64,000 bases of DNA from Diplolepis rosae (lineage: Eukaryota > Arthropoda > Insecta > Hymenoptera > Diplolepididae), in the NCBI GenBank assembly GCA_030998225.1, contig JAPYXD010000686.1, positions 3,224,001 through 3,288,000 of the forward strand, written 5' to 3'. Every line of letters starts with the position of its first letter. Position 1 is the stretch's first letter. The translations under genes were made by a program, and so were the position numbers. This document shows positions 32,461-44,950 of the stretch, in pieces. The notes under the pieces were generated by a model. It worked only from the letters and a program-made list of their open reading frames with translations, made no database searches and was not told where the DNA came from.

Positions 32461-33363
32461 TACTATATCCATAAGTCTTTGGAATGTTGCTGGCGCATTT
32501 TTTAATCCAAAAGGCATTCTATCAAATTCGTAGTGTCCAAATGGAGTTGAAAAAGCTGTTTTATGTGAATCTTTAGGATCCATTGGAATATGATGGAATC
32601 CAGTGGCTATATCAAAGACTGAAAAATATCGCGCGTTTCCCAATTGATCTAAAATGTCAATTATGCTTGGTAATGGATAGGAGTCTCCGATCGTTTTGTC
32701 ACTTAATTTCCTGAAATCTAAAACCATTCTCCACTTTCTTTGTCCATGTGAATCTAGTTTTTTAGGTACAATAAATACTGGTGTATTATAAGGTGATTGT
32801 GAAGGCTTAATTATTTTATTTTTTAAAAGTTCATTAACTTGTTTAGTGATTTCTTCTTTGTATGCTGGTGGAAATCTATATTGTTTTGAGAAAATTGGTC
32901 GTTCATCTACTGTAGGAATTAAATGCATAGCAGTATTAGTTGGTTCTAAAGGTTTATCTGGTATTTGGAATCTATCTGAATGTTTAACAATTAATTTTGT
33001 TACATGATTGAACTCTTCTTGAATCAAGTGATCTAAACGAAGTAATTCTTTGATTATTTTAATTCTACTTTCTCCTGTGATTTTATAAAATTGAGATATT
33101 ATTTGTTCTGTGTCACTAGAATTTATAAATTTGTCTATTAATTCTTCAGGGGATTTGTTATGATTCTTGTTCGTAAAAGTGTTAATTTGTTTTGTAATTG
33201 GTTTAATTAAAGTACTACTCATTGTGATTTCTTCAAAATCTTCTAGCATAACTATAGGACTTTCTAGTTCTATAGGTATAGAAAGTATGCTTGCTACTTT
33301 TATATAGGCTTTTCCACCATGATCTTTGACAATAGAATTTCCTGCATATATTCCTTTTTTCAA
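32461..33363 (-). pseudogene. pol: Ty3/gypsy reverse transcriptase, N-terminal part
   Basis: A 300-codon open frame. It has 'SQSPYNTPVFIVPKK', 'WRMVLDFRKLSDKTIGDSYP', 'FSVFDIATGFHHIPMD' (first catalytic Asp) and 'MPFGLKNAPATFQRLMD', ending in a stop before the YLDD box. The upstream 150 residues form the spacer after protease. It is better preserved than the + copy at 17944. Confidence 0.85.
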
Positions 33364-33390
33364 ATTATGTAAAGGTATAAATCCTTCTTT

Positions 33391-33735
33391 TTAATTTGTA
33401 TTTGAAATTCGGATACAAAGAGTATAGATAAATAGTATAGATATATAATTTATACTGACGTCATTATCAGTGAAAAATTCGGATCCTAGTACTCCATCTT
33501 CTTCTACTGGTACACTATTTGGAATTAAATTAAAAATTGTGGGATATCCAAAAATATTGAGTGTTATCTGACCCAATGTATAAACTGGTACACTATTTAT
33601 ACATGTGAGGCGTAAAATTTCATCCTGATTTATTTCCACGTTGTGATCAATTATATTTAGTTTTATTAAATTACGTCCTGCTCCTGTGTCTATCACCATA
33701 CGTGCTGGGTTTTTCAGACCATCAGCAGATACCAT
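33391..33735 (-). pseudogene. pro: Retroelement aspartic protease
   Basis: 'ARMVIDTGAGRNLI' holds the catalytic DTG. 'LGQITLNIFGYPTIFNLIP' and 'EEDGVLGSEFF' follow the usual strand pattern, the latter being the ILG/ALGxxF-type element. It cleaves Gag and Pol in the particle. A stop separates it from the RT frame (about 33380-33390). The protease at 63.5-63.9 kb is its close homologue. Confidence 0.8.
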
Positions 33736-34030
33736 AATAGAAGGAATTAGGTTGTCTGAGTGTACATTTATTTTTGTATTTATAATATTCTGATTGGAAG
33801 TGGGTGCTGTAAAATGTTTTAAAAGGCCTCCCTCATTGCACCCTGAGCGGGGAGGGGTCTGGCGTTTCCCTGGTTCTGTTTCTCAGCTCTTTTAGGTTGT
33901 TGTTGCTGTTTAAGCGATTCGTTGTATGCTTGACGCCGAATTTGTCAATTGTCTGGCCTATTTTTTTACAGTAATTACAATTTTTATTATTATTTATTTT
34001 TGGATAATTCGCTGAAGCATTTTGAAATTC

Positions 34031-35551
34031 TCAATTTCTATTAAAATTGCTAGTTGTTTGCTGTCTCCATGAACTTTGGTTTGGTAAGAACGACTGAGGT
34101 CGCCATTGACCTGGATTCTCCTGACGGGGGATCCATTGACTCACGTTTGATTGTGGACCTCTGTTAAAAGGTTGCCGTTGATTATTTCTTTCGTACAAAT
34201 TTTTATTATATAGAGGATTTCTTATAGGCTGTAATGTTTTTCCATAATTGTTTGAATATCCTTGTCTGTTTGAGGTTATTTTATTCCATTGTCTACAGGT
34301 GGGAGCTGTATGTCCTCTTCTTCCACAGATTTGACAAAAAATATCTTCTTTAGCAATATTTATTCTATTCCTGTCTCTTTTTTCTGAAGAATCTGTAAAA
34401 TTATCATCTTTCTGTTTATACGGTGAGCGTGCAGACCGCAGTGCTGCAGTTACTGTAAGTTTTCTTTCCATTTCTATGGCATTATTTACTGTGTCCTTAA
34501 AGTTGTGAATGCCTTGTAATCTAGATTCAATTTCGGTTTTTAATCCTCGTAAAAAGCAATCCCGAATGTCGCTGTCAAGGGCTGCTTGAAAGTTTGCGTC
34601 TATTTTATCATTATTATTTGCTTTATGGGCATCTAATATTTTTTCTCCGAGTTTCCTAACACGAGTTACGTAGAAAATTACTTTCTCACTATCCCATTGA
34701 TAAATGTTACCTAATTCACCTTGTAATTGATATACTGATTTATTTAAGGAATAAACGTGTTTAAGACTATCTATAATATCTTCTACACTTCTGTATTGTC
34801 CTCCACTGACATTAGTTAAGTTTGATTCTGTCCCTGCAGGAAACATATCTTTTGCTTCTCTACATCCTTCTATAAATTGATCCAGAGATATATTATCTCC
34901 TGTAAATATTGGTACAACTTCTAGTGCATCTCGCAATGATACTACTTGATTATGAGCAACAGTTATAATTTGTGGGTTATTGGTAGTCATTTTATTTGAA
35001 ATAGGCGAATATTCTTCTTTATATTGTTTAGTTAGAGGTTCTAATACTTGTGGATCGATAGAAATTGATTTTTCGGGATCTTCTGCTAATTTGCCTGGAA
35101 ATTTGTAATTTAATTCACGGTCTGAATCTTCTGAGGATTCAGATAAATGTAATTGTTCTTTATAATTTGAAGTATTTGTTGGGATCAAAGTGCGGTCAAA
35201 TTTATCGACTATAGTAGAATTTCCGGTTAAATTTGATGTATCAAAAATACTTTTATAGAATAATATTGAATCTGTTAAAGTTGATCGGTCGTTTGGGGGT
35301 ATACTAGAACTAATTATTATACTAGTTTCTTGATTAGAATTTTCTGATAACTAATTTTTGGGACGTAGAGGCACTAGTATTTGAAGGAGTATTTGGAATT
35401 TTCGAATCCTGGTTTTCAGCTGTTCTTTCTTAATTTCAAAAGTTTTTTTCCTATTGTCTTCTATAATTTTAGCAAGCTTTGGATTGTTTTTAGTCTGACT
35501 ACGAGTAATACTTTTTGTTGTTAAATTATCTTTCTTATTTTCCACAGACAT
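34031..35551 (-). pseudogene. gag: Provirus gag, broken once
   Basis: The ATG at 35551 starts 'TKSITRSQTKNNPKLAKII'. The frame stops at 35351. The rest is open from about 35188 to 34031. Core: 'VVSLRDALEVVPIFTGDN' and 'SVYQLQGELGNIYQWDSEKV'. One zinc knuckle, 'CQICGRRGHTAPTC' (CX2CX4HX4C), lies about 90 residues before the end, followed by an Asn/Gln/Arg-rich tail. Compared with 62295-63461 it lacks the strongest Asn repeats. Confidence 0.8.
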
Positions 35552-36513
35552 TTGGATTCAAGATCATGACGATGAAAAAAATATATAATTTTTGTCTAAT
35601 TTAATCGATTTAGGTTTAACGGTTTTTCATAAAAAATTCTTAGATAAAAAATATATAATATTTTTTGTATATTTGACGAATTTTAATTAAATAATTCAAT
35701 AAATAAGAATAAACATTTAAAGAAGAAACAACAAATAAATTTAATTTTTATGAATTTTATGAAATTTGTGTAAAATTGTATAAAAATTTATGACATATGT
35801 ATCTAGAGCATCAAATTTGTGCAAAAGATTGTTTTAATCCGCCTTAAACAATCCAAATCTTATATTTTATATGGTGAGAGATTATTTATATTTTATTATC
35901 GTAACCACTAAATATTTTGTATCATAAAAAAAATATATATTTTAGCCGCGCAATATTTTGGAATTATAAAATATTAAATTTGGTTTTAAAATGTTTCGAA
36001 AATTAAGAAAAAATTGATATAATTTTATTCTAGGCACAGTTTAAGTAATATAGAATTGCTTATAATTCTCAAATGCGGAGGCAAAATATTTCTCAATATT
36101 GAATCAAATCTCGTACACACTGTTTTTGTTCAAAATATTTTATAGAGGCACCTATTAAAATTATATTAAGATAGTAAAAACTTGAATACAGGAAATTTGA
36201 ATTTAGATTTGAATAATTATTATTAGACTATATAATAATTTTTGATAATATTTTTATGTATAATTTATTTATTTAAAGTTGCAAAATAAATTACATTTGA
36301 TTTTCTTTGTATTCAATTTTTTAAAGGAAATTAAAACTGCTACCAACTTGTCGACTTGTTCAATGGTTATTAAAAAAAGATAATTTTAATTATTAGAAAA
36401 ATTTAACTCAAACTGAAATTATTTTAAAGAAATTTCAGGAGATTTTTGTAAAAAATGTGAAAAATATTCAAGAAAAAATTTGCATAAAATTCATAAGGCT
36501 TGATGTATGCCAA
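35552..36513 (-). other. Untranslated leader of the provirus
   Basis: AT-rich, with no ORF. It runs between the primer-binding site and the gag ATG (about 960 bp). I do not see the GACCTTGAGGCTAAC repeat that marks the leader of the 61-kb element. Confidence 0.6.
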
Positions 36514-36527
36514 CGGCCGATGCACCA
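36514..36527 (-). promoter_or_regulatory. Primer-binding site, tRNA-Gly type
   Basis: TGGTGCATCGGCCG on -, 13 nt after the LTR end. It is complementary to the 3' end of an insect tRNA-Gly(GCC), including CCA. The match covers 14 nt and then breaks, whereas the element at 60 kb matches 18. Confidence 0.75.
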
Positions 36528-36540
36528 GAATAATTACCTC

Positions 36541-39052
36541 TGTGACGTCCTAAGTTTTAAAATTATAATATATACATATTTCCTATCTAAAGTCTTAAGC
36601 CAATTGCCCTAACTATGTTCCTCTGTTTATTGTTAAAATTAACAATTAACCGGGTAGAGGACGAGCCAAATGAATTACATTGCAACTGATGTTAATAATA
36701 ATTTATTGTAAAAATACAAATTTTATTTTAACCCAAGCGTCTTTTTTAGTTGTTGGTTACAGGCTGTTTTCCTTTGGTTGGTCGAGTCTGATAGGTCCAA
36801 CCTTAAAGGAAAACACACCGTGAGTCTAAAGGGCTCAAAAGAAAATAGAAAAGAGAACTTTAATAAAAACAATGTTCTTTTAACTTACCGGTTGTTGTTG
36901 ATGAGGAGGCCTCTTGAAAACGATAATCCTTTAGGTTCCGTTAATCCTCTGGTAATCGGGTACCTCCCCTAATTACCCTTGTTGACCAATAGTGGCAGGT
37001 TAATCCTTTGTTTAACAGGTATCCTTATTTTGATACCTCGATGACAATGGCTTAAAATCCAGTTTTATCGAAATTCAGTCCGTTGTTATTAGATTGGTTT
37101 TCCCGAACACGCGGAAATTACGGCCACTTAGATTTATTGCGGTACTGCGACGAAAACCGGTTCTAACGAAGCTGCTCGATCGTACGCTCCCTTACACTCC
37201 CTTAGACTGGTGTTTAGGCCTTGCAGCCTGGCTCATATAGTCGTCTGTAGTCTCAACTCGTAGGTAGAAAGTATGGGAATTTGAGTTCCATGGTTTCAAT
37301 AGCTTTTTCGAAGTCCATTAGAATCTTAGGTGTCAGTGTGGTGAGTTGAGACTATGGGCCAGTTTGCTGGTGTGCTGCGTTGGTGAGCTTAGGGACTCAC
37401 ACCGATTTTCCAAGTTCGTGTGGGTCATGCTTTCGTGGTGTGGGTGTACTCACATCTTTTCAAGGGCTGTGTAAACCCGTACCACCAGGCTTTTAGGGAG
37501 ATTTAGTCGCAAGGGTCAATGACATTATTTGTATACATAGGTAAGGAATAGAGTAACTATAATACAATTGTTGTATATAAATGGTGATTATGATTTGTTT
37601 ATAATTCTATTCATCTTTATATTTACACATTGCTTTTGTTTATAAAATAACATAATAGTGATTTAAATAGTTATTAAAAAGAACGTATTTTATAATTAAT
37701 TGCTGATTGTTGATTAACATCAAATAAGAATATTAACAATGATAATTATTATTATAAACATTATTATTATAAAATTTGAAGTAACATTATTGTTACATAA
37801 TATTTGTTGCAACTTTTATAAACAATATGAAATAATTATAATAATAGTGATTGATAATTATTGTAAATACAAAAATTGAAGTAACATTGTTATTATTTAA
37901 TATTTCTTGCACTTTGACAATTATTGTTAATAACAATATAAAATATTAATAATAATAGTGATTAATAATAATTTTGAATACAAAGGTTGAAGTAATATTA
38001 TTGTTATATAACATTTGTTGCATTTTGTTAATTGTTATTATTAACAATAGTGTCACATCCCGTGACGCATTTGAATGTACTATAGGCACCGGCTAGGTCT
38101 AGAGAGAAATCTGAGGAAATTACTAAAAGAGAGAGAAAAACACCAATTGAAAAGAGAGCTATAACTACGTCACACGCAACGGGAGACTGCGCAACGCGTA
38201 ACGTCACCAAAAAATATAATATAAAAAGGACACGCCGCCAAGGGAAAACTAGTCTTCTGAGCAAAATTAAGTGCGGCAAATTTCTAAAATCTTAAAAGGA
38301 TTCACAGCGTGAGATACGTGTTTAATTCAGTTTTCCGAAGAAACGTGTCGTAAATTCTCCGATTGCACTTTCAATCTTTGAAAGGATCTTAGAGTCAGTG
38401 TAGAGTGAGATAACTATTCTTGTCCTCCTCACACCAGTGGGATATTTGTTTCTGTCTTCCTCATATCAGTGGGATACCTATTGCTGTCTTCGTCGCACCA
38501 GTGGAAGAATCATTCTCTCTCCCTCACACCTGTGAGGATCATTCATAAAAAAGGGACTATTCACAACTCAACAAAGGTACCGAAAATTCTCTCTACTCTT
38601 TACCTATTCCCTGTGCCATTGTTTGAATCTCTGTAAAATTTTAACCTTGTTTGTATCTGTGTTAATTAAAATAAATTCAATTTGTATTACTTTACTAATC
38701 GTTGTGTTCTTTTCATTGACTTATCCTCATCCCTAAGCGAGGATCATTCGATCCTAACTTAAAACGAGGAATCTTCGATCAAAGTTAGTATTTGCATACT
38801 TGTGACGTAACAATAGTAATAATGATAGTTAATAATAATAAAAAGTAATATTTGTTGTAATTAGTATTTTTTCAATAAAATCAATTGTTTATTGATATTT
38901 TAGTTAATAGTAATAGTGAAATTATTTATAAAAACAATTAGATGTATCTAGCAACAATATTTATAACAATAATAAAATGTTTTATATGATATGATAGCAT
39001 AATAGTATTATATAATTATAATATATAATATAACTGTCATGGATACGTGACA
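36541..39052 (-). repeat. 5' LTR of the provirus, interrupted by a solo LTR
   Basis: In + coordinates it starts TGTGACGTCC and ends ATACGTGACA. In element direction that is TGTCACGTAT... to ...GGACGTCACA, so the TG...CA ends are present. Without the insertion at 38051-38812 it is about 1.75 kb. Much of the right part is (TAA/ATT)-rich. Confidence 0.8.
38051..38812 (+). mobile_element. Solo LTR of a related Ty3 family
   Basis: TGTCACATCCCGTGACGC... to ...TTGTGACGTAACA, 762 bp, flanked by ATAG on both sides (38047-38050 and 38813-38816), the 4-bp duplication expected for Ty3. A TATA box 'ataatataaaaagg' lies near 38215-38230. It is the same family as the inverted fragment ending at 50527, and its ends resemble the LTR at 59042-60285. 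It arose by LTR-LTR recombination after insertion into the provirus LTR. Confidence 0.85.
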
Positions 39053-40300
39053 GATCTATAACTTAATTCGTGCGGTTTTTTTCTTTAATTTGAACGTTTA
39101 TTTAAGAAAAACATGTACAATAGTATTATTCAGAGTATTGCACATCTACAGCTATGACTTTTTCCCATCTTCCCTGTAACTTGTGAATCCCATGCCAAAA
39201 GAACTGCGCTGGCTTGGCTGCCAAGAATGAATCAAGCCAATTTTTTATACCCTGTTCTGATGTAAACAGTATTCCAGTGAGGGCCGTTCTGCATCGACCG
39301 GAACAAGTGGTAGTCAGAAGGGGTAAGGTCTGGGCTATAAGGCGGGTGAAGTAAAACTTCTTATCCACTTTTTTCCAAATAGTTCGTAACCGGAATAGCA
39401 ACATGGGGCCGAGGGTTGTCATGATGGTCTCGTCTCTGGTCGCATATTCCGGGCGTTTTTCGCCTATTGCTCTCTTCAAAGAAATTAATTGTGTTCGGTA
39501 GCGTTCTCCATTGATTGCTTCACCCGGTTTCAGCACCTCATAACACAGCACACCCTTCTGATCCCACCAAATACAGAGCATTACCTTTGCGCCATGGATA
39601 TTCGGCTTTGCCGTTGATTTCACATATGATTTTTTGCGCTTGGGGTTGTCGTAATGGATGCATTTTTTATCAGCAGTAACAATCCGATGCAAAAATGACT
39701 TCTTTTTGTGGCGTCCCAGCAGCATTTCGGACATGAAAAATCGCCTTTCAACGTCTTTCGGCTTGAGTTCATGTGGAACCCCATTTCCTTGCTGTTGAAT
39801 GTATCTGGCTGCTTTTAAACGATTTGAAATGGCTGCTTGAGTGACTCCCAGAAATTTTGCGAGCTCTTCTTTTATTTGGCAACAATCTTCATCGAGTAAT
39901 GCTTTCAGTTCTTCATCTTCAAATTTTTTTGGCTGCCCAGTACGTTCTTCGTATTCTAAGCCAAATTCACCACTTTTAAATCGTGCAAACCACTTTTGGC
40001 AGGTTCACTAAGCTAGAGCAAGTTCACCATAAACTTCCACCAAAATACGATGAAGTTCGGCAGCAGTTTTTTTCATATCAAAGTAATGAAGAAGAACTCC
40101 CCGCAAAAACACTTTCAGGCACAAAGTTCGACATTTGAGTAAATAAAAATTATTGTTGTTTACGCTTTAAATGAATGACATATACTGAAAAAGACGCACA
40201 ATAACAGTAGCGTACCAACGCATGTTCGGAATATTGGAACGATGGAATAATAATCAAATTACTCTCTTAGCAAACCGCACGAATTAAGTTATAGATCCAA
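39053..40300 (-). pseudogene. Mos1-type mariner transposase remnant (mariner A)
   Basis: The frame 39734-39126 (-) has 'ADKKCIHYDNPKRKKSY', 'WWDQKGVLCYEVLKPGEAI' and 'ISLKRAIGEKRPEYATRD', matching Mos1-type proteins. The second catalytic block (HHDN) is lost by indels: the frame reads 'ETIMTTLGPML' there. The N-terminal third lies upstream (about 40130-39740) in other frames. It is dead. Confidence 0.85.
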
Positions 40301-40387
40301 TATAAATTTATATATTTTATATAAAAAATATATACAACAATAAAAATCAATCAGGAAATTTAGACATAACACATTATTTTAGATATA

Positions 40388-40690
40388 ATGAAACAAATTC
40401 ATCGCAAAGGCATAGATGATCTCATTGAAATAGTTCCCTGTTTTGTAGACATGGTAGCTCTCTGGCCATATTTAATTCAAACTGGAATTTTTAACGAAGA
40501 TGACTTTAATATTCCCACATGAAGCAGAAACCTGAACAATTCAGATATAATAAAAGATATTTTTTCTACGATCAAAACAAGAGGATCGGATGCATACAAA
40601 AAATTATTTCTCAGTTTACGGCTATCAAATTACATTGTCATAGCCGACATGTTGGATATAATGAACTAGGAACGCAAAATACAAAAAGTA
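40388..40690 (+). pseudogene. CARD-like ORF of the + strand Ty3 element, broken
   Basis: The ATG at 40388 opens 'IHRKGIDDLIEIVPCFVDMV' and 'ALWPYLIQTGIFNEDDFN', then a stop at about 40520. A neighbouring frame continues 'IIKDIFSTIKTRGSDAY' and 'LFLSLRLSNYIVIADML'. It aligns end to end with the intact 93-aa protein at 27714-27995, with 35-45% identity by eye. The position is the same: upstream of env. This is independent support that the ORF is a regular gene of the family. Confidence 0.55.
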
Positions 40691-40788
40691 AATCAATAAC
40701 TTCAAAAATATACATATGTAACGATAAAACATTTTTCTATTCTTATATTACAAAGCAAGCTGCTAATTAGAACCTCCTTTTTCCAGAG

Positions 40789-43700
40789 ATGGGATTACGA
40801 GGCTTCCTTTTGGCACTGCTCACTTGCAACTTCAACTATATAACAACAGTCTACGCCATGATAGGATTCGATTGCGGATCAAATCAATCAAATATTGCGA
40901 CATTATCTTTGCTAGAGGTAGGAGAATGCGATCTACCTCAATCTCAAATACATGTTGAAAGAACTTATATACAACTTTAACAATTGACTGCATTTTCAAA
41001 TACAAAAGTAATACAATGCAAAATAGAAATTCGACGTGCTATTTCTTATTGTGGTATGCACTCACACATTTCCATAGTTGCAAATGGCCACAGTGAATAT
41101 ATACATGATGTTACACGAGATCAATGTAATCAAATGCACACAATAGGAACATTTTTAGTAACCCCTTCTCTTCAGATATCAAAGTTAAAAGTAAATGAAA
41201 CTTCATTTCATTGAGTTACTTTAGCAGGTTCTGTAACACCTAATGGAGACTGTACTGGTACACAATTTTCTGACCCATACGGAACATGGAATAATCTCGT
41301 AGTCCAAGCAATATTCAAAATAACTTTACAAGAACATTACGCGACTATTCATTTAAATTCAAATAAAATTCAATTTGGATCTGGCTTAATGTGCACACTT
41401 TCTGACTCATAATGTACAGACGTAGAATATGGACAAATATTCTGGAATAAATTACCTAATGACGTATCTAATTTTAACAAGTATGAAATTATTTATGAAG
41501 GACCAGCAAATAAAACATATGACAACACGACAGACAATTCTAAAACCTTTTATTCTTTAACGGCTGAAGATTAGTCCAGTCGAATTAGAATTCAAGATGG
41601 ATGCGAGAGCAAGATCCGAGATTTTTATTCGAATCGCTCAAAAATATCATAGTAATTGACGTACCATGTTTTGCGCCTCGAGTTTCCTTGTGCGTTTTGT
41701 AAAACAAATGTTCAAAGCCAAAAAGTGCGAAAATAGGCCATTTTTTAAATACATTTTGTTATTTTACTCTTAAAATATCAGTTTTATGATGAAATTTTAT
41801 TAGAGCAAAGTTGCAAGGCACAAAATTTGCTACAAAATGTTGTGTTGTGAAGTTAAAAGATTTGATTTTCCTCCGCCACAGCGGCCGAACAATAAATAAA
41901 AAATAGTCGAAAAACAGCGATTTTCAGCGTAGGGCAAAAACTTGATTCGGCGCCTTCAAAATCGTCGCGCGCTCTTCGCTGCCACTTATCTCGGCGAATC
42001 GATATAGCAAATCAAGAGCAATCTAATGATGTACATACTTCTAGTCTGTTTTTAAAAGTTTATGAATGTTTAACGTCATTTGGGATTTTTCTAATTTTGA
42101 CATTGCACAATCATACAATTTTCAAAGATAATTCTTAAATACGCAAATACTTTTGCAAATCGTATACCCATTTTGAGTTCAGAATTTAGATTCGCACAAA
42201 ATTTTTTTTACAGCATCTTTTTAGTAAATTAACCAACACTTTTATCGGGATTTTCAAAAAAAAATTTTTTTTTGAGAGATATATTAATTTAAACTTTTGA
42301 TAAAATTGGATAAAATGCTAAATTCTCTTGTGCAGCTCTTGTACAGCTAGTGAGGTGCAATGAATTCTTTTTCCAAGTAGACGGTACCTTTTTTTTATTC
42401 ATAATGATAGTCTTATAATTGTTAAAAAATCAATCCTTTTTGTTAAAAATGGAATGCATTTATTTTTGGAAAATAAAAAGTACACATTCTGTATAGATTA
42501 TGAAACATAAATTTATTATACATAACATAAATAAAAATTACAAAAATATTCATCCGAAAATCTAACGTAATAAGCTAGAAAATAAAACAAACCCGAAATC
42601 GATTAGATTATATCAACTGGAGATAATTAATTTTAAGTACAAGAGAATTTAGCATTTTATCCAATTTTATCAAAAGTTTAAATTAATATATCTCTCAAAA
42701 AAAATTTTTTTTTCGAAAATCCCGAAAAAGTGTTGGTTAATTTATTAAAAAGAAGCTGTAAAAAAAATTTTGTGCGAATCTAAGTTCTGAACTCAAAATG
42801 GGTGTACGATTTGCAAATGTATTTGCGTATTTAAGAATTATCTTCGAAAATTGTATGATTGTGCAATGTCAAAATTAGAAAAATCCAAAATGGCGTTAAC
42901 CATTCATAAACTTTTAAAAACAGACTAGAAGTATGTACATAATTAGATTCCTCTTGATTTGCTATATCGATTTAAAAAAATAATCGTCAAATTTGGTCGA
43001 TTAGAAGCCGAGATAAGTGGCAGCGAAGAGCGCGCGACGATTTTGAAGGCGCCGAATCAAGTTTTTGCCCTACGCTGACTGTTCCCTCCTCTCCGATTTT
43101 TGCCATTCCCGCGCGCGTTTGCCTATCTGTTAGAATTAGTTGCACATAGATCGTCAAAGTAATCGGTTTTCTTCAACAATATATCGAAAGAAAATTGATA
43201 AAGCTATATGCTGGAATTTTTTTTTTCGTTTAATTGTTGCTGAAATCTCACTCACATGCAGCCGACTTTGGGATTCAATAACTTCAGATTGGAAGGTCGA
43301 ATTGAAGCGTTCAAAGTGCTCAAAGATTCATTTTTGCAAGCACTTTCACAGGGTCTTTTCAGACTTGAAATTTGTCAAAAAAACCGCGGAGTTATTCATT
43401 TTGCAATTAATGTACAAATTACAACCCCCTTTTAAATAATCGTTTGAATGTGTTAAAAAATAAAAACCACTCATCTAATCATTGAATATGATAGTTTTAT
43501 ACTTGCAGTATGTGTAAAAAAAATCACGCTATGTGTGAAAAAATTTTCCTGGTGTATATGTTAATTCTTAAAAGTTATGTTATTTTGAAAACTCTTAATA
43601 AACAATTACATTACTCGGTAACTAAAAGAGATATTGAACTCGAGTTTCAGGCATTCGAAAGGTAAAGAATTAAATATTTTAAAGGCGAAACAATCATTTA

Positions 43701-44817
43701 GATTTATTAATATTTTCAATTTTAAATGTGCGTGCAAAAAATCGCTGTTTTTCGACTATTTTTTATTTATTGTTCGGCCGCTGTGGCGGAGGAAAATCAA
43801 ATCTTTTAACTTCACACCACAAAATTTTGTAGCAAATTTTGTGCTCTACAACTTTGCTATAATACAATTCATCATATAAACTGATATTTTAAGAGTAAAA
43901 TAAGAAAATGTATAAAACATGGTACGTCAATTACTATGATATTTTTGAGCGATTCCAATAAAAATCTCGGGTCTTGCTCTCACATCCATGTATCCCAATT
44001 TTCCATCCTAATTCGACTGGACTAATATAACCTTCGTACTGTCTGAAAAAACAAGAAAACCAGTTTGCAGTTACGTTTTAATACAAACTGAACATCCAAA
44101 ATTATTTATTTTTTGATACCAGACCTGGTAATTCATTTTTAGAAAATAAACATTTAGAAGTTTCAAATATGGACATTTTTATATACGTTAACTCTGAATT
44201 TATATATGTGAAAAGACACATATGCACTGAAATAAATAGACTTTATCACGACGTTCTTACTCAACGATGTATACTTGAACAGCAAGTTTTTAGAAATACA
44301 TTAACCTTAGCAACCCAATCACCAGACGATGTTGCAAATTACTTCCATATTCTGTCGAATCCAACCAACTATAGTTAAACCTCTCGCAAAAGCAACATGG
44401 AAGTACACAAATCCTTCATCCTTAGCGACATGTGGCATTTATACTCAATCTGATTTTGATGAACTACGAGATCATATTATGATTCCAGAAGAAAAACCAA
44501 CGATTCTAAATTCTTTAGCAAGAGAAATAACAGGGCATCCAACTATTAATCAAGGAATATCATTAACGAGTTTATTCAATGAAGATGTAATTGATAAAAT
44601 TGCTGAATTGATTAAATTGATAGCGGATACCATTATTCATGGATATGCACTACACAGATTATTTGGATGGTCTCTCCATCTACTAGGCGCCTTCTGGGAT
44701 TCGGTCACTAACCTCTTATTACACTTAGATACCCATCGACCTTCTGGACCTCCTGCTGAGAGCCATCAAAAACTGCTAACAGCTTCAGCGCCACAAATCT
44801 CGAAAGAGGCACCGTAA
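40789..44817 (+). pseudogene. env: Chuvirus-like glycoprotein env of the + element, split by a transposon
   Basis: The first part (40789-41573) has a hydrophobic signal-peptide-like start, then 'MIGFDCGSNQSN' and 'SLLEVGECDLPQ', with Cys spacing like the - copy. Stops fall near 40978, 41212 and 41410. A TA-flanked element (41574-44022) interrupts it. The second part includes 'DVLTQRCILEQQ' and the C-terminal hydrophobic segments 'YALHRLFGWSLHLLGAFWD', ending at 44817 with a Pro/Ser-rich tail. It lacks about 20 residues of the membrane region seen in the other copy. It is not functional. Confidence 0.65.
41574..44022. mobile_element. Palindromic DNA transposon, TA duplication, 2449 bp
   Basis: The ends GTCCAGTCGAATTAG... 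and its complement are flanked by TA (41572-41573 and 44023-44024). Inverted similarity continues inward for about 350 bp ('ccgccacagcggccgaac'). A second, inner pair of arms (about 41934-42330 and 42640-43078) shares 'agggcaaaaacttgattcgg' and centres near 42480. I find no transposase; the ORFs 43140-43439 and 43634-43879 look incidental. It is probably a non-autonomous or fold-back element. Confidence 0.75.
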
Positions 44818-44950
44818 AGTTTATCATATTACGCAAATACTACTACAGGCATAGATCACAATAATACAAACACAACTCTTTATCCTCACTCTGAACTAAA
44901 AGAAGAATTTAGTAGAACCCACTACTCTATCCAAATCTAACATCTTCAAA

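Larger units (their letters stand above)
21957..39052 (-). mobile_element. Ty3/gypsy endogenous-retrovirus-like provirus with accessory genes
   Basis: Long direct repeats TGTGACGTCC... lie at both ends, and the 4-bp duplication GATC (21953-21956 and 39053-39056) flanks the unit. In its own direction (-): 5' LTR 39052-36541, tRNA-Gly primer site 36527-36514, gag, protease, RT, RNase H, integrase, CARD-like ORF, glycoprotein env, dsRNA-binding ORF, two Cys-rich ORFs, a further dsRNA-binding fragment, 3' LTR. Without the inserted mariner and solo LTR it is about 15 kb, large for Ty3. Several stops and frameshifts make it inactive. Confidence 0.8.
21950..40300 (-). mobile_element. Mos1/mauritiana-type mariner A, split by a provirus
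   Basis: The left end TTGGATC (21950-21956) and the right part (39053-40300) together form one mariner of about 1.25 kb. TA duplications flank it at 21948-21949 and 40301-40302. Its inverted repeats contain TATAACTTAATTCGTGCGG. The provirus 21957-39052 landed inside the left inverted repeat and duplicated GATC. The same family occurs at 48731-49210 and 55027-56226. Confidence 0.8.

Noticed and set aside
43140..43879. Two + strand ORFs in the palindromic element
   Set aside because: Basic, low-complexity translations without transposase motifs; their DNA is part of the inverted arms.
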